From assembly GCA_003517285.1 (NCBI GenBank), contig DPAW01000268.1, positions 5,337 through 13,705 of the forward strand: a stretch of DNA of 8,369 nt, in the 5' to 3' direction. Positions 1-6,057 of this stretch are shown piece by piece. The position numbers and the translations under genes are program-made. Each line of letters opens with the position of its first letter. Position 1 is the stretch's first letter. The notes under the pieces are model-generated. The model was not told the DNA's origin, did not search any database, and saw only the letters and a program-made list of their open reading frames with translations. The stretch is from Verrucomicrobiales bacterium. Its GTDB lineage: Bacteria > Verrucomicrobiota > Verrucomicrobiia > Limisphaerales > UBA1100.

Positions 1-297
1 TTGGTTAATATAAATGCCTATCACCAGCCGGGGGTTGAGGCAGGGAAAAAGGCGGCAGAGCGTGTGATTGAACTGGAATTGGAGCTTTTTGAGTGTCTGA
101 TGCGCCGCGACGGGCATCCTATGAAGGTTGATGATTTGGCGATGGAAATGCAGGCGGTGGATGATATTGAGACAATTTATAAGATCTGCGAGCACCTGTG
201 TGCCAATGGACGGTTAGCAAAATTGCCCGGGGAAGGGCCGTTTGAGGTTCAGTATACTTTTCCCGAGAGATCCTCTGATGAGCTTCCGATATCCTAA
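1..297 (+). CDS. pgi: Glucose-6-phosphate isomerase, C-terminal fragment (5' end outside the window)
   Basis: This is the C-terminal 98 residues of a phosphoglucose isomerase, which interconverts glucose-6-phosphate and fructose-6-phosphate in the cytoplasm. The frame is open from base 1, so the TTG there is an internal Leu codon and not a start. Residues 5-17 read NAYHQPGVEAGKK, which fits the family signature QxGVExxK; Lys16 of the fragment matches the conserved active-site lysine. His replaces the usual Asp or Asn just before the Gln. After the signature come about 75 residues that look like a small helical, winged-helix-like tail (an amphipathic helix, then VDDLAMEMQAVDD and a short basic strand region). 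Such a tail is not in the E. coli enzyme but I believe it occurs in PVC-type enzymes (inference). The stop overlaps the start of mnmG by 20 bases, which suggests co-transcription and possibly translational coupling. Confidence 0.85.
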   Translation: MVNINAYHQPGVEAGKKAAERVIELELELFECLMRRDGHPMKVDDLAMEMQAVDDIETIYKICEHLCANGRLAKLPGEGPFEVQYTFPERSSDELPIS

Positions 298-2230
298 AGA
301 CTTCGACGTCATCGTCGTGGGCGCTGGGCACGCGGGCGTGGAGGCGGCATTGGCGGCAGCTCGAATGGGCTGTGAGGTGCTTATGCTCACCACTAACGTG
401 GATACCATTGGGCAAATGAGCTGTAATCCAGCAATTGGAGGCTTGGCAAAGGGCCATTTAGCTCGGGAAATTGACGCTTTAGGCGGTGAAATGGGCCGAT
501 GTACGGATATGACGGGCCTGCAATTTCGGATGTTAAATACCGGCAAAGGGCCGGCTGTTTGGGCGCCACGGGCTCAGTGCGACAAAAAAGCGTATCAATT
601 TCGCATGAAATGGGTTTGTGAGCGTGAATCGAATTTGACTATTCAACAAGGTCAGGCCGATTCGTTCCTCCATCGGGATCGTGAAGTCTATGGGGTGCGG
701 ACGGTTATGGGCGTGGAATATCATGCTCAAACAGTGGTGATCACGACCGGCACATTTTTGCGAGGCCTCATGCATGTGGGAGATGCTCAGCAGAAAGGAG
801 GGCGGTCAGGCGAAGCGGCGGCCACCGGATTATCCGCCGCACTTCAAGAGGTAGGCCTTGAATTGGGGCGGCTCAAAACTGGTACACCGCCACGGCTGCT
901 TAAGCGTTCGATTGATTTCACGCGACTGGAAGAACAGCCTGGGGATGAGCCCGTGCCTTACTTTTCATTTTGGCAGGATGATCTGTTCCACGTGGAACAT
1001 TCCGGAGTGAATCAGGAGGATATTGGGCATTCGGAAGGCAAATACCCCCCGGGTTCTGTGTTGGATCGATTAAATGGCCAATTGCATTGTTGGATGAGTG
1101 AAACCAACGAAAAAACCGCCGAAATAATCCGGGAAAATCTACATAAATCACCGATGTATTCGGGCCAAATTGAGGGAGTTGGACCACGGTATTGCCCTTC
1201 AATTGAAGATAAGATCGTGCGGTTTGCGGATAAGCCAACCCATCAGATCTTCATTGAGCCGGAAGGCATTGCGACCGATGAGTTGTACATAAACGGCTTT
1301 TCCACCTGTCTTCCTTTTGATGTGCAATATGAAATGGTGCGGACAATTCGGGGTTGTGAAAATGCCGAAATCCTCCGGCCGGCGTATGCGGTGGAATATG
1401 ATTATTCGCCGCCGCGTCAGCTGCATCCATCCCTGGAAACGAAGCCGTGCCTGAACCTTTTCTTGGGCGGCCAGATAAACGGCACTTCTGGATACGAAGA
1501 AGCTGGTGCTCAGGGCTTGGTGGCCGGGATCAATGCAGCTCGACGCGTTCAGGGTAAGGAGCCGGTGGTGCTTCGGCGCGATCAGGCATACATCGGGGTG
1601 CTAATCGATGATCTGATCACCAAGGGCACGAGCGAGCCATATCGGATGTTTACCAGCCGCGCTGAGTACCGATTGTTGCTCCGGCAAGATAACGCAGATT
1701 TAAGATTAACTGAAATCGGTAACGATATAGGGACCGTAAAAAAACGCAACTATACCAGTTTTGGCATTAAAAAGCAATCAATAAACAGAGAAATCGAACG
1801 TCTTAAAAAGACCTTTGATGGCGCAGTGTCTTTGGAGCAATTGCTTAAGCGTAATGAAATGAGTTATGAAAAGCTGCCCCAAGCCAGGGTTGATCTGCCG
1901 GCGCCGGTGAAGCAGCAGGTGGAGATCACTGTTAAATATTCAGGTTATATCGATAGGCAGGAAGACGAGGTGGCGCGTTTCCGGCAGATGGAGGATAAGC
2001 AAATTCCGGATTGGCTGGAGTACGAAAACATCTCCGGGTTGAGAAATGAATCCCGACAGAAACTTGCGGATCATCGACCAGCGACTTTGGGGCAGGCTTC
2101 ACGCATTTCTGGGATTTCGCCCTCGGATGTTAGTCTTATTATGGTGCAAATGAAACGGGGCCCAAAGAGCGCGGTCGAGGGTGGGGAAGTTGAAAAGGGG
2201 CCGCACAGCACATGTTGTGGAGATTTGTGA
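278..2230 (+). CDS. mnmG: MnmG (GidA), tRNA uridine-34 5-carboxymethylaminomethyl modification enzyme
   Basis: MnmG is the FAD-dependent partner of the GTPase MnmE; together they modify U34 of tRNAs reading split codon boxes. The 650-residue product has the FAD-binding GAGHAG at 15-20, the first family signature around MSCNPAIGG with Cys49 (E. coli Cys47), RYCPSIEDK with Cys306 (E. coli Cys277), the second signature GGQINGTSGYEEAGAQG, and the C-terminal helical domain with SGLRNESRQKLADHRPA and GQASRISG. I chose the ATG at 278 because the conserved Rossmann strand follows at once and GAGAG lies 8 bases upstream; a TTG at 242 would add 12 unconserved residues. Compared by eye with the E. coli protein (629 residues) there is a 27-residue insertion between FSF and TNEK, which carries the parS-like site, and a tail of about 24 residues ending in CCGDL. 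A patch around 1690-1870 is much more AT-rich than the rest. Expected neighbours rsmG, parA and parB do not follow. Confidence 0.96.
   Translation: MSFRYPKDFDVIVVGAGHAGVEAALAAARMGCEVLMLTTNVDTIGQMSCNPAIGGLAKGHLAREIDALGGEMGRCTDMTGLQFRMLNTGKGPAVWAPRAQCDKKAYQFRMKWVCERESNLTIQQGQADSFLHRDREVYGVRTVMGVEYHAQTVVITTGTFLRGLMHVGDAQQKGGRSGEAAATGLSAALQEVGLELGRLKTGTPPRLLKRSIDFTRLEEQPGDEPVPYFSFWQDDLFHVEHSGVNQEDIGHSEGKYPPGSVLDRLNGQLHCWMSETNEKTAEIIRENLHKSPMYSGQIEGVGPRYCPSIEDKIVRFADKPTHQIFIEPEGIATDELYINGFSTCLPFDVQYEMVRTIRGCENAEILRPAYAVEYDYSPPRQLHPSLETKPCLNLFLGGQINGTSGYEEAGAQGLVAGINAARRVQGKEPVVLRRDQAYIGVLIDDLITKGTSEPYRMFTSRAEYRLLLRQDNADLRLTEIGNDIGTVKKRNYTSFGIKKQSINREIERLKKTFDGAVSLEQLLKRNEMSYEKLPQARVDLPAPVKQQVEITVKYSGYIDRQEDEVARFRQMEDKQIPDWLEYENISGLRNESRQKLADHRPATLGQASRISGISPSDVSLIMVQMKRGPKSAVEGGEVEKGPHSTCCGDL
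984..999. other. parS: parS-like ParB (Spo0J) binding site inside mnmG
   Basis: The sequence TGTTCCACGTGGAACA is a perfect 16-bp palindrome. It agrees with the bacterial chromosomal parS consensus TGTTYCACGTGRAACA, including the form known from Pseudomonas. ParB loads on such sites, slides and recruits ParA and SMC near the replication origin. It is read in frame as part of L236-F-H-V-E-H241 of MnmG, a peptide that is a typical by-product of parS sites lying within genes. The site falls in a stretch absent from E. coli MnmG, so ordinary protein conservation does not explain it. I saw no second copy in the window. The match is direct; binding is inferred. Confidence 0.85.
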
Positions 2231-2241
2231 GAACTGTAACG

Positions 2242-3210
2242 TTATTTATCGTCTTTACTCAGCATTGTGTTGATTTTTTCTGAGTTTTCTTCAGCTTTCC
2301 GACTCAATATCAACAGATTCTGGCTTAGTTTTTGGCTCATTTCTTGGAGTTGTTTTTCCATCTGAATGAGTTCTTGTTTGATGTCTGTATCCACGGAGGC
2401 TTTTCTCTTGGCGGCTTCGGCGAGTTCGGTTTCTTTTCGGGCATCATCCATGCCGGTGAGCATGACGCCGACAAAGAGGTTCAGGACAATCATGGCTCCC
2501 GTGAGGATGAAGCTCACAAAGAAGACACTGGCGAGTACAGGATGGGCGGTTGATCTGATCTCATTCCTGGCAATTCCGAGCTGTTCGAGGGCTGCATAGG
2601 TGGTGGCGTCATAGCCATAATTGGCGCTGCCGTACATGTTGATGTACATCAAATCCGTCCAGTCCTCTAACGTTACTGCTCGAAATAAAGACAGCATTGA
2701 TGTTTGTAAATTCCTGAAATGTAACGGATCGTTATCGCTAAAGAGAAACGTTGCCATGCATCCGTAGATGTAAAAGTGGAGTAATCCGAGTAAAAACACG
2801 TATCCAATGGATGGGATGCTTTTGAGTACGGCATTGACCAGGACTTGGAGTCGTGGGACGGCGGAGACCAGTTTGAGAACGCGCAGGACGCGGGCTAGGC
2901 GAAGGACGGCGACAAATTGGCTGTTTTGGATCGGCAATAGGCAGATAGCGACGATGGAAAAATCAAAGATGTTCCATGGATCCTTGAAGTAATTCCATGG
3001 GGTTTTGCCTTCGGCGATTATTTTGATGACCACTTCCAGAACGAATATGCCGAGGATGATGCGGTCCAGCAGGGTTAGGAGATTGTGATGTTCGGCCTCG
3101 AAATCCTTATAGGTTTGCATGCCCACCACCACGCCGGCGAGCAGGATGATCCCGAGTATGAAGTTCTGGAATGCCGGGGCGGCCGCAATATGTTGGCAGA
3201 CTTTCACCAT
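2242..3210 (-). CDS. Voltage-gated cation channel, bacterial NaChBac/NavAb-type (ion transport protein family)
   Basis: This is a single-domain six-helix channel subunit, expected to form a homotetramer in the inner membrane. In the 322-residue product S1 is about 14-34, S2 44-68 (with the charged residues of a voltage sensor), S3 80-94, S4 99-116 with charges at every third position (R104, R107, R110, K113), S5 132-157, a pore helix ending in the filter TLEDWTD at 180-186, and S6 223-254 with the NLFVGVML end typical of the family. A charged C-terminal coiled coil (about 274-318) would hold the tetramer together. The filter differs from NaChBac and NavAb (TLESW) by two extra acidic residues. 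The loop between filter and S6 is some 26 residues longer than in NavAb. I prefer the ATG at 3210; a TTG at 3252 would add 14 unlikely residues. No clear Shine-Dalgarno is visible. The gene lies 63 bases behind the leucine-rich-repeat gene on the same strand and converges on mnmG. Confidence 0.92.
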   Translation of the reverse strand: MVKVCQHIAAAPAFQNFILGIILLAGVVVGMQTYKDFEAEHHNLLTLLDRIILGIFVLEVVIKIIAEGKTPWNYFKDPWNIFDFSIVAICLLPIQNSQFVAVLRLARVLRVLKLVSAVPRLQVLVNAVLKSIPSIGYVFLLGLLHFYIYGCMATFLFSDNDPLHFRNLQTSMLSLFRAVTLEDWTDLMYINMYGSANYGYDATTYAALEQLGIARNEIRSTAHPVLASVFFVSFILTGAMIVLNLFVGVMLTGMDDARKETELAEAAKRKASVDTDIKQELIQMEKQLQEMSQKLSQNLLILSRKAEENSEKINTMLSKDDK

Positions 3211-3273
3211 AAGCGTTGAACCAAAAGATACGGAGCAGGGCGTAGGCGGCAATGGCGGGTTATTCTCAGCGGG

Positions 3274-4005
3274 TTATGTGTTTACCGTGGTGTAAGGCAT
3301 GGCTTCGATTAGCTTGGCCTTGACGTCATCTGAGATGATATTGCCTTTGAGGTTGAGAAATTTCAGGTGCTTGAAGCCCTTGAGCCATTCAGCGGAAGCA
3401 TCGGTGAGCCGGTTGTAATTCAGGGTCAGGCTCTGCAGTTTTTGAAACGCAGCCAAATGGATGATGCCATCATCGCGAATGCCGTTTTCGCCCAGATCCA
3501 AATTAGTGAGATGCGCCAGTGGCTTCAGGTACTCCAGTCCCACATGGGTGATATTGGTGCTGGAAAGATTCAGGGACTCGAGTCCGCGTAACTTGGCAAT
3601 TTCTCTCAGCCCCAAATCCCCCACGCGCGTGGCCGATAGGGACAAGCGCTTCAGGGAATGCAGCTTGGAAATACAGGCGAGGGCATCATCGCCCAGCTCG
3701 GTGATATCGAGAATCAGTTCCCGTAAATGCTGGAGACCCACGAGGCTGGGGGCACCGGCGTTGGTGATCGCGCAGTCGGTGGCATCTAGGCTTTCCAAAT
3801 GCGTCAATTTGCCGATTTCCTTGAAGCCGTCATTGCCCACCTTCACCGTGTACTTGATGAACAACAGCGTGATCTCGCCGCTGGTATTGGTCTCCACGCG
3901 GCGGGCAATGGACTTTATCGCCCAATAGACCTTGCCGTTATGGGCGGTAACAGCTTCGAGCAAGGGATCCGGCGGTGTTTCCGGTTGATCGGATTGATCA
4001 GGCAT
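3274..4005 (-). CDS. Leucine-rich-repeat protein, cytoplasmic, function unknown
   Basis: The 243-residue product has a Pro/Asp-rich N-terminus (1-14), a short segment with AITH-like helix character up to about 42, and then eight back-to-back 24-residue units covering 43-234 (the first degenerate). Each unit fits LxxLxxLxLxxTxITDxGLxxLxx, the ribonuclease-inhibitor-like pattern frequent in planctomycetal and verrucomicrobial proteins. Such solenoids bind proteins; no partner can be read from the sequence. No signal peptide or membrane segment is seen, so the protein is probably cytoplasmic. The ATG at 4005 is preferred over an upstream TTG at 4047 because a GGAGG lies just before it and the additional residues look non-coding. 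It sits 51 bases behind the cyclotransferase-like gene and 63 bases ahead of the channel gene on the same strand, so the three may share a transcript. There is no evidence that it regulates the channel. Confidence 0.82.
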   Translation of the reverse strand: MPDQSDQPETPPDPLLEAVTAHNGKVYWAIKSIARRVETNTSGEITLLFIKYTVKVGNDGFKEIGKLTHLESLDATDCAITNAGAPSLVGLQHLRELILDITELGDDALACISKLHSLKRLSLSATRVGDLGLREIAKLRGLESLNLSSTNITHVGLEYLKPLAHLTNLDLGENGIRDDGIIHLAAFQKLQSLTLNYNRLTDASAEWLKGFKHLKFLNLKGNIISDDVKAKLIEAMPYTTVNT

Positions 4006-4009
4006 AAAA

Positions 4010-4014
4010 CCTCC
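4010..4014 (-). promoter_or_regulatory. Shine-Dalgarno site of the leucine-rich-repeat gene
   Basis: On the minus strand GGAGG is followed by TTTT and then the ATG at 4005. It is the only strong Shine-Dalgarno match before any gene in this window, and it decides the start in favour of the ATG over the upstream TTG. The 4-base spacing is slightly short. Confidence 0.65.
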
Positions 4015-4056
4015 GCCCAACCATAGGCAGCGGTCTCGCGGCTGCACAGGAAAAAG

Positions 4057-4464
4057 CTAGAAACATCCGCCCTCAATTGGCCGGTAAGCGTCCGGCGGCG
4101 AGCCGGGCCTGAGATAAGCCTGGACCTCCATGGGGGCTTCTGAATTAATTTGCACCTGGATGCTTTCGCGTCGGTACCAGTCCGGATGTCCCTCGAGCCG
4201 GTCGAGCTGCCGCAGCATGGTCGGTGAGATTTCCCAAACCTCGCCATGAACCGACATCGCCTCATCAGTGACTCTGGGGTGCCGGTATAGATAAGGAATT
4301 TCCTCCACCTCGGGCGCATAATCATCGGCTCCGAGATAAAAGCCAAACTGGTCCTCGGTCGTCGCTTCCCCAATAAATTCCGCTTCGTCCAGCAGGGTGT
4401 GATTACAAAAACCCCGTTTCAAGGTACCGTAGACAAAAACCCGTTCTCGCGGCGCATCGCCCAT
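4057..4464 (-). CDS. Gamma-glutamylcyclotransferase-like (AIG2/YtfP-type) protein
   Basis: The 135-residue product has the length and fold markers of the bacterial gamma-glutamylcyclotransferase family: the opening strand RVFVYGTL and loop YGTLKRG at 12-18, which in the family forms the gamma-glutamyl binding pocket; GFCNHTLL after it; HGEVWEI at 73-79; and LDRLEGHPDWYRR at 87-99, where Glu91 is in the position of the catalytic acid/base. Members release 5-oxoproline from gamma-glutamyl amines or peptides, but many bacterial ones such as YtfP have no proven substrate, so the exact reaction is open. The ATG at 4464 is the only sensible start: the frame continues upstream, but there it runs through the tRNA-Tyr gene. 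No Shine-Dalgarno is present; the leader is T-rich then C-rich. The start codon is 21 bases behind the tRNA's CCA end, so co-transcription with the tRNA is possible. Confidence 0.85.
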   Translation of the reverse strand: MGDAPRERVFVYGTLKRGFCNHTLLDEAEFIGEATTEDQFGFYLGADDYAPEVEEIPYLYRHPRVTDEAMSVHGEVWEISPTMLRQLDRLEGHPDWYRRESIQVQINSEAPMEVQAYLRPGSPPDAYRPIEGGCF

Positions 4465-4485
4465 GGGGGGAGGGTAAAAGAAAAA

Positions 4486-4570
4486 TGGTGGGAGGAACAG
4501 GATTCGAACCTGTGAAGGCATAGCCAACTGATTTACAGTCAGTCCCGTTTGACCGCTTCGGTATCCTCCC
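4486..4570 (-). tRNA. tRNA-Tyr, anticodon GUA
   Basis: Read on the minus strand, the acceptor arms GGGAGGA and TCCTCCC pair perfectly over 7 bp, followed by discriminator A and an encoded CCA. The anticodon stem ACTGA/TCAGT is perfect and encloses the 7-base loop CTGTAAA, with anticodon GTA at 4534-4536. A long variable arm (class II, as expected for bacterial tRNA-Tyr) precedes the T arm ACAGG-TTCGAAT-CCTGT. The D arm carries AAGCGGTCAAACGG. Total length with CCA is 85 bases. It is divergent from ffh. Confidence 0.97.
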
Positions 4571-4586
4571 ACTCACAGGGGCGGCG

Positions 4587-4615
4587 AACCTAGACGAATC
4601 GCCCGATTGTGACAA
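4587..4615 (-). promoter_or_regulatory. Putative sigma-70-type promoter of tRNA-Tyr
   Basis: On the minus strand TTGTCA (bases 4610-4615, five of six matches to TTGACA) is separated by 17 bases from TAGGTT (4587-4592, the three most conserved positions of TATAAT present). The -10 element ends 16 bases before the tRNA 5' end, a fitting distance for a short 5' leader removed by RNase P. The -35 overlaps the small inverted repeat TTGTGACAA (4607-4615). It lies in the 120-bp divergent region shared with ffh, for which I found no convincing promoter. Consensus match only. Confidence 0.45.
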
Positions 4616-4690
4616 CCTTGAAAATCCACTGCCGGCCCGGCGTATCGGCTCGCTTGCCATTGCCGCCGCCTCGGCCTACCTTGCCCGCCC

Positions 4691-6046
4691 ATGTTTGATT
4701 CGCTGAGCAGCAAACTTCAGGGTGCGTTTAAGAACCTGCGCGGGCTGGGCAAGATTTCGGAGGACAACATCTCCGAGGCCCTGCGCGAGGTGCGCATGGC
4801 GTTGTTGGAGGCGGACGTCAACTTCAAGGTGGCTAAGGAATTCCTGGCTCGCGTGAAGGAGAAATCCCTCGGCGAAGAGGTGTTGACCAGCGTTCAGCCG
4901 GGTCAACAGATCGTGAAGATCATTAACGATGAACTAGTCACGTTGCTCGGCGATACCAACGCCAAGCTCGAGACTGGCGGCAATCCCACCTGCATCATGA
5001 TGGTTGGCTTGCACGGTGCGGGTAAAACCACCTCCAGCGGCAAGCTCGCCAAGCTGATTAAGAAACAGGGCCGCCAACCGCTGCTCGTCGCGGCGGATGT
5101 GTATCGGCCGGCGGCGATGGATCAGCTGGAGACACTCGGCCAACAGGTTGATGTACCCGTGCTCGCGCTTAAGGGTGAGAAAGATGTGCAGAAGATCGCC
5201 CGCGCCGCCATGGAGGAAGCCCGCGCGCAGGCCTGCAATGTGTTGATCTTTGATACCGCGGGCCGCCTGCAGATCGATGAGGACCTCGTGCAAGAGTTGG
5301 TCGATCTCAAGGGCTTGATCAAGCCGCAGGAAATTCTGCTCGTGCTTGATGCCGCCACCGGCCAGGAAGCGGTGAGTGTGGCCACGCACTTCGATGGGGC
5401 GCTGGGCATCACCGGTTCCATTCTAACCAAGCTCGATGGCGACGCCCGCGGCGGTGCGGCGCTCTCGCTCAAGAGTGTGACCGGGCGGCCCATTAAATTT
5501 GTTGGTGTGGGCGAGAAGCTGGATGAGTTTGAGGCGTTCCATCCCGAACGCATGGCCGGCCGCATCCTTGGCATGGGCGACGTGGTCAGCCTCGTGGAAA
5601 AAGCCGCTGAAGCCATCGAGGAGGACGAAGCCGCGCGCATGGAGGAGAAGCTGCGCAAAGGCGAATTTTCGCTGGAAGATTTTCTCGAGCAAATGCGCGC
5701 CATGAAAAAGCTTGGCCCCCTCGAGAACATCGTGGGCATGCTCCCTGGCGGAGATGCTGCTCTAAAGGATGCCGATCTCGACAAAGGCCAAGCCGAGCTG
5801 CGACGCATGGAGGCCCTGATCTGCGCCATGACCCCCAAGGAACGGAGGCAGCCCAACATCCTCAATGCCAGCCGCCGGCGCCGCATTGCTGCCGGAACTG
5901 GTGTAAAAGTAGCCGAATTAAATAGTATGCTCAACAAATTTTTCCAGATGCAGCAGATGATGAAGAAGATGGGCAAGATGCAAAAGATGATGGCCAAAAT
6001 GGGCGGCGGTGACCTTGGCGGTCTTGGTGGCCTGATGGGCCGCTAG
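4691..6046 (+). CDS. ffh: Ffh (SRP54), signal recognition particle GTPase
   Basis: Ffh binds 4.5S RNA and signal sequences of nascent membrane proteins and delivers ribosomes to the receptor FtsY. The 451-residue product has the usual order: N domain with the [11 protein letters not shown] motif (37-47), P-loop GLHGAGKTT at 106-114, [11 protein letters not shown] at 136-146, DTAGR at 188-192, [14 protein letters not shown] at 246-259, and the GVGE-DEFEAF segment at 272-283. The M domain starts near 328, with the RNA-binding [18 protein letters not shown] at 394-411 and a Met-rich end ([19 protein letters not shown]) before a Gly-rich tail. Length is normal. His108 replaces the Gln found in most Ffh P-loops. 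The ATG at 4691 opens directly on the conserved N-terminus [10 protein letters not shown]; the bases before it are C-rich with no Shine-Dalgarno. The gene is probably transcribed alone and converges on the DUF3108-like gene with an 11-bp gap. Confidence 0.97.
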   Translation: MFDSLSSKLQGAFKNLRGLGKISEDNISEALREVRMALLEADVNFKVAKEFLARVKEKSLGEEVLTSVQPGQQIVKIINDELVTLLGDTNAKLETGGNPTCIMMVGLHGAGKTTSSGKLAKLIKKQGRQPLLVAADVYRPAAMDQLETLGQQVDVPVLALKGEKDVQKIARAAMEEARAQACNVLIFDTAGRLQIDEDLVQELVDLKGLIKPQEILLVLDAATGQEAVSVATHFDGALGITGSILTKLDGDARGGAALSLKSVTGRPIKFVGVGEKLDEFEAFHPERMAGRILGMGDVVSLVEKAAEAIEEDEAARMEEKLRKGEFSLEDFLEQMRAMKKLGPLENIVGMLPGGDAALKDADLDKGQAELRRMEALICAMTPKERRQPNILNASRRRRIAAGTGVKVAELNSMLNKFFQMQQMMKKMGKMQKMMAKMGGGDLGGLGGLMGR

Positions 6047-6057
6047 GCCTGAGTGCC

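Noticed and set aside
1..297. Reading the first frame as a complete small protein starting at the TTG at base 1
   Set aside because: The first residues already lie within the isomerase signature region, so the gene is cut by the window edge.
2386..2396. Possible DnaA box (GTATCCACG)
   Set aside because: Two mismatches to TTATCCACA, isolated, and inside a coding gene; no cluster of boxes in the window, so no origin is claimed.
4465..4572. Upstream extension of the cyclotransferase-like frame, and an overlapping frame at 4403-4660
   Set aside because: The extension is translated tRNA-Tyr sequence; the family fold begins at the ATG at 4464.
4618..4648. Possible ffh promoter TTGAAA with TATCGG
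   Set aside because: The spacer would be 19 bases and the -10 match is poor.
5122..5997. 291-residue open frame antisense to ffh
   Set aside because: Its composition (Ser, Arg and Met rich with no motif) is what the complement of a GC-biased coding gene gives, and ffh on the other strand is certain.
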